Notes: generated from the letters alone by a model not told the origin. Positions 1 to 11,153 are shown, counted from the stretch's first letter. The stretch: 64,000 nt of DNA from Cryptomeria japonica (GCF_030272615.1 NC_081406.1:241741718-241805717); one strand, 5' to 3'. Numbers and translations: made by a program.

Positions 1-712
1 GATCCAGGAGAGTCTATAGAGGGTAATGGTGGGGATGGTGGAGATGATAGTGGGGATAGTGGAGGCAGAGGCAGACGACAGAGGAGGGTAGCTCGAAGGA
101 GAGAGGGAGGAGAGGAGAGACAGGCTCATGTAGTTAGAGGTAGAGGTGGACTGCCTTTACAAGTGCTAGTAGCACAGGTTCTAGGATAGGGACAGGGACA
201 ACCACAAGGGCACCCACAGGGATAGTGTAAGGAGGGAGGAGAGGAGGAGGATGAGCTACTATCCTTGAGAGAAATCTTCCAGGGACAGGCAGATGAGATT
301 CAAGATCTAGAGAGGGATGTGGCTAGGATCAATAGACAACTGAGGGACACTGAGCGAGAGAGGGATCAAGCTATTTAGCATTACACAGAGGGCAGGGAGA
401 CGAGCAATAGATGTCATTGGGGCCGGATATGCCTATGTTCTACGAGCAGGGGAGGAGATAGCCTACTAGAGAGAGTTGTATTATGGAGCTGTGCCACTTG
501 ATCAATGGGGCTAGGAGCTTCTGGAGACCATCGCAGACTACGATGACCACTAGAGGCAGAGACAGGAAACAGGCGTCTAGTGGTGGGGTCATGGGTCCTC
601 CACCACCACCAGATAGAGGGGGTAGGAGAGATGATCCTGGGGTGGGGACTTCTATGGATCAGACTCCATTGAGGTTGGCTGGATCCGAGGGAGGGAGTTC
701 ATCATAGGCTTA
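1..712 (+). pseudogene. Antisense ORF remnant with coiled coil, after gypsy pol
   Basis: One plus-strand frame reads from base 1 with stops near 187, 223 and 376. It holds a Gly/Asp/Arg-rich stretch (bases 1-160) and a charged heptad-like segment (about 265-375, LREIFQGQADEIQDLERD). A frame change leads to a Pro/Gly-rich tail ending near 707. Tat-lineage gypsy elements often carry an additional ORF in antisense orientation between integrase and the 3' LTR, and this is that position and orientation relative to the minus-strand pol ending at 1157. No domain is recognised; the family link is inference. The start is outside the window. Confidence 0.45.
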
Positions 713-1156
713 GAGGGCTCCCTATGTATCATTTTTTGTACCATTTTTGTATGACGACACCTTCGGGTGATGTTGTAGCCATATGTATATCGATATCATT
801 GTATCATGACACGTATGATTTTAAAAATATATATGAGTTGATTCATCCTTGCGTCAACTATATGCATGTGTACCTATGTGATGCATGTTTCTATGTGTTA
901 ATGCAATTTATGATTCTATGAGGTATGGATTCTTATGAGATTCATGTATCTATGATGCTTATGATATGGATGTAGATATATATACATGATGAAATGGTTT
1001 TCACCATTGGACGAATTTATTTCTCTTTAATTTTTAATTTTTTTGTGTGTGTGTGTGTCACAAGTTGCTTGTTTGCCAGGTTTTCACCAAGTAACGATTT
1101 TTTTATATTTTATGATTTATTTTTTTCGTATTTTTGAATTAGGATATTTTGAAGAG
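713..1156. other. AT-rich noncoding stretch
   Basis: Between the antisense ORF remnant and the end of pol the sequence is AT-rich and rich in TATGAT/ATATGT words, with a (GT)n run near 1042-1058. I see no coding signal, LTR terminus or tRNA here. Confidence 0.5.
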
Positions 1157-3664
1157 CTATGTGTAAAACCTGTGAAGGTGCATGCTATTAATCGGATCTT
1201 CCAAAGGTTCTCGATGAAGGGTCGAAAGATGATATGCACCTGATCCATAGACTATTGTGATGACATAGGGACCAAGCCAATTTGGTTTGAATTTGCCCTT
1301 ATTCTCTCTGTCTTGCTGATTTTTAGGATTTTCTTTGAGAACTAAGTCAACTACCTCAAATGCACAAGTCTTAACCTTATGATAGAAGCTACGAGTCATT
1401 CTTTGTTGATAAGCCTTGAGGTGATTAAAAGCAGTTTGTCGTCATTCATCCAATAGTTCTAGCTCTTATAAGTGAGAGACCTTGTAGTCTTCATCACTGA
1501 TAATGGTGCACAAAGAGACTCGTAAAGATGGTAACTCGACTTCAATAGGCAAGATAGCTTTGGCATCATAGACAAGTGAATAAGGTTTAGCTTTTGTAAG
1601 TGTGCGAACACTTGTGCGATAAGCCCAAAGTGCGGGATTAAGTTGGATGTGCCAATTTCAGCTAGCATCATCGACTGTCTTTTTGAGGATTTTGAGAATG
1701 GTTTTATTAGATGCCTCCAATTGACCATTACCTTGCGGGTAGTATTTAGTGGAGAAGCGATGGTTAATATGGAAGCGATCACAAATTTCATGAACATCTT
1801 GGTTCTTGAAGGGACGTCCGTTATCTATGATGATGGAAAGAGGGATACCATAACAACAAATGATATAGTTAAGAATGAATGTAGCAATTTGCTTTCCAGT
1901 GACCTGGGTGAGAGCAAAGACTTCAATCCATTTTGTAAGATATTTTGTGGTAGTGATAATGAATTTGTGGCCATTGGAAGAAGGATGGTGAATCTTGCCT
2001 ATGAGATCAAGTCCCCACTTACAAAAGCGCCAAGGAGTCGCAATCAGTTGAAGTTCTTGAGCAGGTGCATGAATAAGGTCTACATGAATTTGACATTGCT
2101 TACATTTCTTGACAAACTAATATGAATCTTTTTCCATACTGGGCCAGTAATACCCAGTCTTGATGAGTTTCTTGGCCAAGGTGGGACCACTAGAATGTGG
2201 ACCGCATATACCTTCATAAACTTCTCATAACGCAATCTGAGCTTTGTCCCCTTTGAGACATCTAAGAAGAGTGCCATCTAAACCTCGATCGTAAAGGGTA
2301 GTAGCTAAAATGACATATCGAGAAGATTGGGAAATGAAATTATGGCATTGGTTGTTGGATATGTTGGGAGGAAGGATATTGTTACGAAGGTATGTAAAAA
2401 TGAGACCATACAAATGGGAATCATGACCAATGACACATATCATCTCGGCAAGAGTGATCTCATATGAGGGTACCAAAAGGTTGTCCACCAAGAACTCATA
2501 GCTGGTTTCATTCTGCAATAGATCAATCAGCAAGGCAATAGTAGCCATGGCATCTGCATCTCGATTGTGTTCTCTTGGTATCTGTTGAAAGGTTATCTTT
2601 ATGAAATATTGTTTGAAGTCATCTACCATTTTCTTGTAGTGCATTAATTTTTCATATTTTTGTTGGTAGTCATCAATTGCTTGACGAATTACAAGTTGAG
2701 ATTCCCCAAAAACATGAAGTTCCTGGATCTTCCACTGAACTATAGTTTGTAATCCAGTTGTTAATGCCTCATATTATGCTATATTATTAGTGCAAGGAAA
2801 TGACAATTGATATGATTTAGGAATAGAACCCTCTTGAGGTGTGATAAAGAGGATGCCAGCTCCCGATCGATTCTGCGTGTACAAGTCGTCAAAGTATAGT
2901 TGCCAAGGCTTCGTGTGTGACACCATTAGAATGGATTCATCTAGAAACTCTAAAGTTAGAGGAGCATCATCAATCATGGGTGCATCTGCCAACTAATTTG
3001 TGATAACTTATCCTTTGATTACTTTTTTATCCACATATTCGATGTTGAATTCACTCAAGATCATAACCCACTTAGCTAGTCTGCCAGTGAGTGTTGCATT
3101 ATTGAGAAGATACTTCAATGGATCTATACTTGCAACAAGCTTAGTTTTATGAGTTAGCATCTAATATGGTAAATTTTGCAATGTAAAAACCACAGCAAGA
3201 CACGAACGCTCAATTGGTGTGTAGTTAATCTCATAACCAACCAAAGTATGACTGATGTAGTATACTGCCTTTTCTTTGTCGTCATTGTCTTGTTGTGCCA
3301 AGAGTGCCCAAAGTGTTGTTTGTGTAGCTGATATGTAGAGTAACAGGGGTTGTTTTAGAATTGGTGGCATCAAAACTGGTGGATTCAGAAGATAATCTTT
3401 GAGTATCTGAAAAGCCTATTGGCAGTCATCATCCCATTTGAATTTGATGTTTTTGCGTAGCAAGATCTGAAAAGGATGACATTTATCCGCAATTTGTGCT
3501 ATGAATCTTCGTATGGACTCGAGTCTTCCTTGTAAAGATCAAACTTGACTGGTATTCCTTGGCGGTGGCATTTCTAATATAGCTTTGACTTTTGTTGGAT
3601 CAGCTTCAATTCCTCTTTTTGAAACAATGTATCTAAGGAGCTTCCCAGAGGTTACTCCAAAGAG
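1157..3664 (-). pseudogene. Gypsy pol, 3' half: RT end, RNase H, second RNase H, integrase
   Basis: Read on the minus strand from 3664, the frame opens with LFGVTSGKLLRYIVSKRGIE, the C-terminal part of a Ty3/gypsy RT. RNase H follows (about 3373-3161, YYISHTLVGYEINYTPIE). A second RNase H-like domain at about 2992-2690 has a stop (TAA) exactly where the conserved glutamate of the NNxAEYEAL motif is expected. Integrase follows with D, D and E motifs readable as GLDLIG, IIDNGRPF and NGQLEASNK (about 2050-1640). The last part, GKFKPNWLGPY to PINSMHLHRFYT, is the usual end of integrase. At least six in-frame stops make it non-functional. The upstream half of RT is at 39021-39660. Confidence 0.9.
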
Positions 3665-3791
3665 CACTAATACATTTGGCCTCAAATTTCGATGAAGGTT
3701 TCCGACGGACAAGGCATATTGTGATCAAATTTGATTTTTTCCTTTAAAGTGCCCGAGTTCGTCGGAATTCCGACGAACTTGAGCACTTTAA
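3665..3791. repeat. Left terminal inverted repeat and subterminal palindrome of the CACTA element
   Basis: The terminus is CACTAATACATTTGGCC. It is followed by TTTCCGACGGAC and then a 48-bp near-perfect palindrome at 3744-3791 centred on GTCGGAATTCCGAC, with two mismatched pairs. The same core recurs in the right subterminal region (38579-38592) and in the second CACTA end near 59428. CACTA transposons use such short subterminal repeats as binding sites for their own DNA-binding protein; that role here is inference. Confidence 0.8.
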
Positions 3792-4649
3792 CGAAAAAAA
3801 AACATAACGCAAGATCATTTGAAAAAAAACCAAGCATTTGTCAAGAGCGTCGTCTACCAAAGTTGAAGCTTTTGTTGCCTCCCTCCCCCCCAAGGAGCGA
3901 TCTCTCCACAACCGCACGCTCCTCAAGTAAGGTTTTATTTGCAATCAAGGTTATTTGATTTGGTTTCATCAATAGTGTTCACAAATAGATTAAAGATTGC
4001 AGAATATATATTTTTCCTTAATCTATTTAACCGAAATTTCTAATAGTTCATGCACTCCTATTGAGTTATCACTAGAATTGTCAACAATAGTGTGTTCTAT
4101 TGATTGGCGGATCCACTTTTGAAAGAAAGTGAGCTCGAGAATTCCAAGAATATCTTTTCTAGATACAAATCAAGTAGCAACGACAATACAATCTTGCATT
4201 CAGTTGGATCATTTGGTGACTTAGGTAGGTCAACTTTTTTCTTCTCCAAAGTGTCAAAGGCAACTTTCATAGGAGTTTAGTGTGTTTTGATAAATGGTGA
4301 TTATTTGAGTTCCTATGTAGGGATTTTTTAGTGTTTGCCATTATGATTTTCTGCTCTTACAAGAAATAAATAGTTATCATCTATAGACCATAGCCACCAT
4401 GGTTTTGAATTTTGAAGGCACAAATGACTTCACAAAGTTGTTACATGGGCTCAATCAATGAATCATGTTAAATGCAATCCTCTACAAGAAGATCATTTGC
4501 TTTGGAAATTAAGCTATTTTCTTCTCAAGGGTTCTAAAAATATACAAACATAACTTCCCCTGAATTGATACCCCTTTTAATTTAGTTTCTAGAAGAGCCA
4601 TCTGTAACATCTTGAGGTGCAGATCCATCCTTCACTTCATCATCTTTCT
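3792..4649. other. Noncoding stretch just inside the CACTA left end
   Basis: Homopolymer A runs and a short C-rich segment (about 3879-3893) precede CTCAAGTAAGG at about 3922, which could be a 5' untranslated exon ending in a GTAAGG donor, but I cannot show a transcript. A short segment at 4398-4460 resembles the start of a copia gag read on the plus strand. Nothing else is supported. Confidence 0.3.
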
Positions 4650-4942
4650 TTTCTTCTAATTTTTGAACCTACATCTTTTCCATCTTTATTTGAGTTAGAT
4701 CAACCTTCTTCGGTGTTATAGTTATAACATGTAATGTCTTGTGGATCATTTCCACTTCTTGTATTGGATATGCAGTTAGCTGCCTTATGACCAAACTTGT
4801 TGCATGTATAATAGTAACTATTGAAAGATTGAGTATTCTTGCATTGTTGACATTCATTAAACCATTCCCTATTATTAGTAAACAAATTTGTCTTTTTAAA
4901 ATAATAATTCAAATGCTTGAATTGCCCAACCAATAAAGACAA
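4650..4942 (-). pseudogene. Copia-type gag fragment with zinc knuckle
   Basis: On the minus strand the frame reads a CCHC-like knuckle, with YYTCNKFGHKAANC at about 4818-4777, and then a second Cys-containing segment, DITCYNYN, at about 4735. The spacing C-x2-C-x4-H-x4-C is present once. Paired knuckles in this wording are typical of plant Ty1/copia gag. The fragment is in line with a minus-sense primer binding site at 5728-5748. Stops and frame changes on both sides leave only this piece. Confidence 0.6.
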
Positions 4943-5727
4943 ATATCACTAATAGTTGGAGAAATCACTATTAAATAAGTGATTTTCCTCTAAATTTTAG
5001 AGGTACAATTCCCTTGTTTGATGTAATTAAACTTTTTTAGAGGTATGCTTTTAACTAGAAAGTAGAAAAGGAAGATAGAATCAATTGTGAGTTTAGAATC
5101 AAAGTAAAATAGAGATAAATGACACAAAGATCATAAGCAACAATTCCTTTTAGATGATATGAACAATTCAAGACTCATAAATCATGTAAAGAACACACAC
5201 AATCTAATATAACAGGTGAAAACAATAAGAAAGGATTGAAAATCAGAACGGAAAATGACAATCAAAAGTCAATACAAATGAACACAAAGATTCCTAAAAT
5301 CTCCTTCATTTCCTTGACAAAATCAAAGATTTAAAGGCAAAGAAAATATACTTCTATCTCTCCCTCCAAAACTGAATTAAAATGCCCTCCTTCTAATCGG
5401 TTATAACTCATATGTGAAATCATAAGAAGGATTATAAATCTAGACCCCTCCACCATTATCTTATTAGCTATTAAGAAATTAGCAATGAGTTATTTCAACT
5501 TCTGGTAAGTACTTCTTGAAAATTAATTACAAAATTATATCCTTTAGCTTCCCACCTTCCCGTAAATACAAACATTTTAACTTATTAATGAGTTTAAATA
5601 ATAAAATGAACTTTAAAATAAATGGTACCACTTCTTATAAATTTTACTATCATGTGCCTTTTGCCAAAACTAGATTAGCAGTAGAGATGTGACAGGTTCA
5701 TTAATCCAATTCCAACATGTCATTATA
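4943..5727. other. Degenerate copia leader/gag region
   Basis: AT-rich sequence lies between the zinc-knuckle fragment and the primer binding site. By position it should be the leader and N-terminal gag of the same minus-sense copia remnant. No open frame longer than a few dozen codons is visible. Confidence 0.3.
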
Positions 5728-6513
5728 GGAATATGACTCTGATGCCAATGAATATTTTTGGAGATTAAGTCCTTCCTTGAGTAGCTCCACAATTCACCAT
5801 TATTCAATGGACACTAAAATACGATCTTCTATTCACCATTATTCATTGGACAGAATCATAGTCACGACTATTGTTAGGCTCGTTCATCCTTCTTTCTTTT
5901 CTAAACTACAAATTTAAATGCATTACTTTAGCTCCACAATAGCCACATGGATATATAGTAAACATTTACATTAATCATTTAAATAAGACACATCTTCTGG
6001 GGTAGCCCACATGTGTTGAATTTTGTGCAAGACCAAGTAAATGGTGCAATGCCTCTAGTAGCCTTTGGTATTTCTTGGTTTGTTCAGAAGTCTGTAAACT
6101 AAGCCCCCAAACAAAAAACATAACCACCAAAGCATCTTTGACAAATAAATTGGAAAACATAACACAAAATCTTATGAAAATATTTTGGCTATTTAAAGTT
6201 TGGACTTAAATATTTAACCAGAACCTCAAAAGAAACCTGAGTTATATTAATGTACCATCAAATGCAGTTAGATATTGGATATTTGAATTGAAGACAAGAT
6301 TCAATGATATTGAAGAACTAGCTACTAACTCCTCAAATTCCTTCAAGTTGTTGATCTAGGTGGCTTGAGGAAAACAAAGATCAAGGATGATTAACCAATT
6401 TGTGTTGATGCTCCGAAGTAACCAAAATAAGTAGTGGGCCCCATTGGAAAGGTCATTTGGCAATTGGACTCCCTTTAGAGCCTTAGTAAGTTGTGACATC
6501 CCTAAGTTTGACA
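5728..6513 (-). mobile_element. Copia LTR with adjoining primer binding site, minus sense
   Basis: On the minus strand TTGGCATCAGAGTCAT (5748-5733) closely matches the plant initiator-Met tRNA primer site TGGTATCAGAGC. It directly follows a CA terminus at 5749-5750. A matching LTR start, TGTCAAACTTAGGGATGTC, is at 6513, giving a putative 765-bp LTR. The outer boundary is a guess from the TG/CA rule because no second LTR or target duplication is available. Confidence 0.5.
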
Positions 6514-6884
6514 AAAAAATTGATGTGGATGTTGTTGATGATTAAATTTCTAAATTGGAGATGTATTCTTTATAATTTTTTAGATTGGAGAGAATTATGT
6601 CTACCCTACTAAAATTAGAATTCCAATTCAACAATGTTGGATTGCTAGCTTGCTAGCCAAGAGCGATGGAGGTGAATTTCAGTTTGGGTGGTTTCATGGA
6701 GGTCATCAAGGAAGATTTTTCCAAAAGATACAAATGAAGAAAAGTAAATTTTGTGGCAACTGTGATAGAAAATTTGTATTTGACTACATCAATACTTAAC
6801 ACACATTGTGTTCAAAAATTTGCATCAAGAACTCTAAGAAGCATTGGTTCTTTACAAATTGTAATGTCTAGCATCTGTCATCAG
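6514..6884. other. Noncoding sequence
   Basis: AT-rich sequence lies between the copia LTR and a local duplication. The open frame beginning at 6753 runs through the first repeat copy and matches nothing I recognise, so I treat it as chance. Confidence 0.4.
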
Positions 6885-7283
6885 TGCTATTGTTTAGGTC
6901 TACATACAATGAAAGGACTACATATTGGAAGGAGACAATCATCCATACTTATCAGAAGATTCTACAGCTCATGTAGACTCAAGGTGAGTTGCAAAATTAA
7001 CATCAAAGGTGCTCCATGTACCTACAATGGTGAGCCATTTCTAACATAGTGTCACTTGAGACTTTTTCTATTTACCATAATAAGATGTTTTATAACATAG
7101 TGGGTAAGTACCTAAAATATAACAAAGAGATATATGCTATCATTTAGGTTTGCATGCAATGGAAGGATTACATTTTGGGTAAGGAGATAGTCATGCCTAC
7201 TTATTACTAGGCTTTGCAATTCATGTAGACTTGAGGTGAGTTTTAAAATTACCATCATCAAAAGTGCTCCAGGTACCTACAAC
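6885..7283. repeat. Imperfect direct duplication, about 145 bp, offset 250 bp
   Basis: Copy 1 is 6885-7027 and copy 2 is 7135-7283. Both run from TGCTAT, through TTTAGGT(C/T)T, AAGGA, TCATGTAGACT and AAGTGCTCC/AAGGTGCTCC, to GTACCTACAA. The copies differ by many substitutions, so the duplication is old. It does not have LTR-like ends. Confidence 0.7.
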
Positions 7284-7699
7284 ATTTTTTTCAATTGAAC
7301 ATTTGACACAAGAATGGGAGTATTGATAAGGTTGTTGATTGCTTGACTTATCTTTCATTTGCAACTTTGATAACAACACTTGGTTCTTGCAAGCATGAAA
7401 CATTAGAATGACCTTAACTTAACATTAGAGATCTTGATTTCTTTGTCATATACCAAAAATTCACAGTTAGGTGGTAGGTTCTTGATTTTCACATAGAAAA
7501 TGGGCTCCTATGCTACATGAGACACATTTGTATTCTCACTAAGGAACCACCAAAAATGATTCGAGACTTTCACTATAGTTGGGTGAAAATATAGTGCTAC
7601 TGCTAATTTTACAAAATTATTCCTATTGTCTACAATAGGGTTATAGAAGTGTAGCTTCAAGTGACATATGCAAAACAAGAAATTGTAGATAAAGAGCAA
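7284..7699. other. Noncoding sequence
   Basis: Short minus-strand frames here have no recognisable motif. The stretch separates the local duplication from the unknown minus-strand pseudogene. Confidence 0.3.
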
Positions 7700-8412
7700 A
7701 ACTGATTCCCAATATGTTGGAGTATGACAGTCAACTTCTCAACAATCTCTATTAGTTTTACAACGGCTAATGCCGAGAGCCACTTATCATTGGAGTTGAG
7801 TAGTCTGCGGAAGGGATCTAGATTCCCATTCCTGACCCCTACCCTAAACACCTCCCATGCCTCCTGGATGAAATTCTTCCTCCTCTCCCGTGCTGCCCTT
7901 TTTTGGGCAATTTCCTCGTCTTCACTGTCTAACTCCTTTGATTCAGAGGAGATGTAGTTTGTGTGGTTAAAATAGATGTCGAGGGTGCTTACCCAACAAT
8001 CGGAATCCAACTCTAGAATGGCATTTGCTAGGGCTTGTCCATTAGACGGGTGGACAAAGTCGTTGATCCTCAATATTCTCACTTCTTTTGAATCGAATAT
8101 GTCAACCATAGGGCAATTGACAGCCTCATAAATAAACTCATCACACCAGTGTTGATTACCACCCAATATACCATTAGCCACCCACCATACAGCATTCCAG
8201 ACCACATCGTTTTCTTGAAATAGCCAGTTGCATTGGGCCTAGATCGATTCCTCTCTACACAGGCAACTAAGACCAAAATGATGCACCATGGGTTGAGATC
8301 GATACTTCCAGGGTGAAGACTGCAATCTGAACCATTCCTTATATAAAGTTTTAGACTTTCTAGAGAATTATAGAGACCAGAACATGCCTGACTTCCAATC
8401 AAGCTTCATCCG
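7700..8412 (-). pseudogene. Unrecognised protein-coding remnant
   Basis: One minus-strand frame stays protein-like for about 235 codons with two stops. It begins MKLDWKSGMFWSL near 8407, passes a Trp-rich stretch (VVWNAVWWVANGILGGNQHW, about 8208-8149), then an acidic/basic stretch (ESKELDSEDEE, then AARERRKNF, about 7950-7880), and fades near 7720. I know no family with this pattern. It follows the RNase H-like ORF (8708-9382) on the same strand, so both could come from one retroelement or from captured host DNA. The steady composition across 700 bases argues that it was once coding; function is unknown. Confidence 0.4.
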
Positions 8413-8432
8413 AACAACATATCTTTACTATT

Positions 8433-8672
8433 CTAAGAACTTGTTAGGTCATTGGTCATACCTTTATCTAATAGACCTGATACCAATATGCCAAAGTGCA
8501 TGAAAAAACAGAGGTCTCTGGTTTGTCCTTGCACTAAGGTATGGCCTACCTCTAGATAAAATGAAGCTCCCATGCTCGATTCACATTCACTGACATCCGA
8601 TGCACAATCGTAAGAGAGCTCGAGATCCGCGTTGGTTATGTTTGCACCTTGAGCCATAGAATTACCCATCAA
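8433..8672 (-). pseudogene. Unrecognised 79-codon minus-strand ORF
   Basis: An open frame starts with Met and has an acidic, Ser/Cys-containing segment (ELSYDCASDVSECESSMG), then a hydrophobic tail ending in a stop. It lies between the RNase H-like ORF and the Trp-rich pseudogene on the same strand. It may be a fragment of the same unit or chance. Confidence 0.25.
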
Positions 8673-8707
8673 AAGTTTCCATGATAGCCCAGGTACCTTA
8701 CTGCTTC

Positions 8708-9382
8708 TTATTTGATCCCTGACTTGAAATTGTAGATCGATTCAGCCAAATTATCCTTTACAATCTGTTTCAGCTCGTTCTTCCAATCAAAAGTCAAGAT
8801 TTTCTTAGTGTATGATTCTAGTGAGACACCAACATTATCTAGATAATCAGCTGCTTTGTTTTCTTTGTGGAAAGTGTGGGAAATTCTATAATTTTGAAAT
8901 TGGTTAAGGTGCATTGCAATATCAACCAAATAGCGACAAAGCTTCCAATTGGGTGTCAAGTTGTTCTTGGTGGCCTTGATTATAATTTGTGATTCCCCCT
9001 CTATTTCCACTAATGTAAATCCGTTATCAACATAAAATCTGAGACCTCTAGCCAAAGCCATTACGTCTGCCTCATTATTGGAAGCAATGCCCATGTTTGT
9101 CAATACACTGCTCATAATGTCTCTTGTATCTTTCCTAACAATACAGCCATATCTCGCGGCCCCTGGGTTTCCTTTAGTCGCCCCATCGAAATTGAGTTTG
9201 ATCCATCCTGTCATAGGGAGTGTCCAACTGGCATTTGCACGTTTGACACATTTGGACACTAAGTTGATGTTGGGAGGAATCAGAGAACCCCACTCCAGCT
9301 GGATTTTTTTGTTCCGTTTTAGATTATATTCTATCTTCCTGCAATAAGCCTTGGTTGATATTGTTGTTATTACAATATACAT
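8708..9382 (-). CDS. RNase H-like domain ORF (RVT_3 type, LINE-like)
   Basis: The 224-codon frame (the first codon may be non-ATG) contains GWIKLNFDGATKGNPGAARY (first Asp), NNEADVMALARGLRF (Glu), VEIEGESQIII, and HTFHKENKAADYLDN with a late Asp. This is the RNase H-type domain found at the C-terminus of plant L1-type LINE reverse transcriptases and in stand-alone plant RNase H-like genes (Pfam RVT_3 family). The acid usually found in the third motif appears as GES rather than SDS. No RT domain is upstream in the next 2 kb (9383-11148), so it is a truncated retroelement piece or captured gene inside the CACTA. It is uninterrupted for its whole length, unlike its neighbours. Confidence 0.65.
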   Translation of the reverse strand: MYIVITTISTKAYCRKIEYNLKRNKKIQLEWGSLIPPNINLVSKCVKRANASWTLPMTGWIKLNFDGATKGNPGAARYGCIVRKDTRDIMSSVLTNMGIASNNEADVMALARGLRFYVDNGFTLVEIEGESQIIIKATKNNLTPNWKLCRYLVDIAMHLNQFQNYRISHTFHKENKAADYLDNVGVSLESYTKKILTFDWKNELKQIVKDNLAESIYNFKSGIK

Positions 9383-9455
9383 TAATTTTTAATTTCCACT
9401 TAGGCAAGATTAAAATTTAATCAACATAATCCGATCTAGCTATCACATTTCAACA

Positions 9456-10483
9456 TTGAGACTGACAATTTTGGAAGTGTGGCATTGTTGAGAGCCAACA
9501 CTTAGGTGTGAACCCTATCTTCACAAATTATGATCAGTTGTCATGATACTTGACCCTATCCTCATGGTGTTGGCTCAATTCATATTAGTTTTCCCAAGCC
9601 TAAAAGCCAAGTAATGTATCCAAGGGTGTCTAGAAGAATGGTGTGTATGATCATTGACTTTGTATGTTGAAACCTTTATACATGCCCCTACCTCTGTATC
9701 ATACACATGTGAGTCCAGGATGATAGTGCAGTGTGCAAACATCCTATATGGATAGGACACAAGAATCTATACCAGATAGTGTTAGGTGAAATGTATTTAA
9801 TATCTTAGACTTACAGGGACATATAGGGAAGTTTGCGTGTATGATGATGCCATGAAAGGTCTGATATCCCTATGTATCAGACTGAGAAAACCAGTGAAAG
9901 ACAACAAAAAATGCATTGAGAAGGAAAAATGTTGAATTGCCTAATGTTTGGTGTTGAAGTGATGTGTTGGGACCCTGCCAAGTCAAATACCTTGTTGGAT
10001 TTTCAAAGGGTGGAAAAATAATAAGCATTTTATTTATTGTCCTAATAGACCATCCATCATAACAATGATTACCAATGATGTATGTGTTGCAAACAAAGTT
10101 CTAGAGGAAGGCTCTTTCTATTGTAATACCAAGTGAGTGTTCATAGACCTTGTGTAGAGTCCTCCAAGCCCAGAGTAAGGAGTTTGAAGCCTAGATACAT
10201 TGATTTGGCCATGTGGCCATCAATGAGTGTTGACTCAATAGGAGAAGTCTTGAGACTGACAATTTTGGAAGTGTGGCATTGTTGACATTCAACACTTAGG
10301 TGTGAACCCTATCTTCACATATTATGATCAGTTTTCATGATACTTGACCCTATCCTCATGGTGTTGGCTCAATTTATATTAGTTTTCCCAAGTGTAGAAG
10401 CCAAGTAATGTATCCAAGGGTGTCTAGGAGAATTGAGTGTATGATCATTGACTTTGTATGTTGAAACCATTATACATGCCCCT
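9456..10483. repeat. Direct repeat pair, 234 bp each, offset 794 bp
   Basis: Copy 1 is 9456-9689 and copy 2 is 10250-10483. Both start TTGAGACTGACAATTTTGG and end TATACATGCCCCT, with only scattered differences over 234 bp. TG and CA can be found near the ends (TGAGAC and TATACA), so a small LTR-like (TRIM) element was considered. I find no primer site, polypurine tract or matching target duplication. The spacer has no coding frame. Confidence 0.75.
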
Positions 10484-11148
10484 CCATTGAGGGTATTGAG
10501 GAATATTGGGAATAGTGTGTTTTGTTGAAGAAATATGATGTGAGAAGTTTGATGCAAAGGGAAGGATAGAACTTAGTATTTCATACTAGGACAACAACCA
10601 CATTGATTAGGCAAGTCAAATAAGGTCTCTCCAATGTTTAGGATACACAATGGCAACATTAGTCATGTAAGTATGCATGATCATTGGAGTGGATACTTAC
10701 TTTCCTTTTACACTAACTTGGGTCAATGACTCTCAATGGTGTTCATCCCAAAAGTATATGTAATATCATTTGCTTGCACCCAAAGTGTGACTGAGAATTT
10801 TGTCTTACTTGACACTAATTTGGACAGTATTGAGAGGATCCTATAAGGATGACTATCACCATACTCTCGATGACTTCATAAGATTGATAATGAATTCACA
10901 TAGGACACTCATGAATTTACCCCAAAGAGACATTAGTTAGCTTAAGAGATGATACAAGGATTGCATACCACAAAGCCATTAGCATATCACCTGCTCTAGA
11001 TCACCACAAAGCCATTAGATATGTTTTGAGATGAAAAAGAAGAGTTAAATGGTTTTGGTTCAATTTTCATTATTTCTATGTTCAAGTAATTTAATTTGGT
11101 ATTACTTCTATATAACTAGTTTTATAGCCTAATTTTTTTGCCTATGAA
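10484..11148. other. Noncoding sequence upstream of the transposase gene
   Basis: AT-rich sequence with no recognisable coding frame. It should include the 5' flank or promoter of the CACTA transposase gene, but I cannot point to a specific element. A short duplication, ACCACAAAGCCATTAG, occurs near 10968 and 11003. Confidence 0.35.
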
Positions 11149-11153
11149 GAAAG

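Noticed and set aside
483-707. 74-codon plus-strand frame starting MELCHLIN as a stand-alone small gene
   Set aside because: It is better explained as the frame-shifted tail of the longer antisense ORF remnant that begins at or before base 1.
9456-10483. TRIM element with 234-bp LTRs
   Set aside because: No primer site, polypurine tract or target duplication at the repeat borders.
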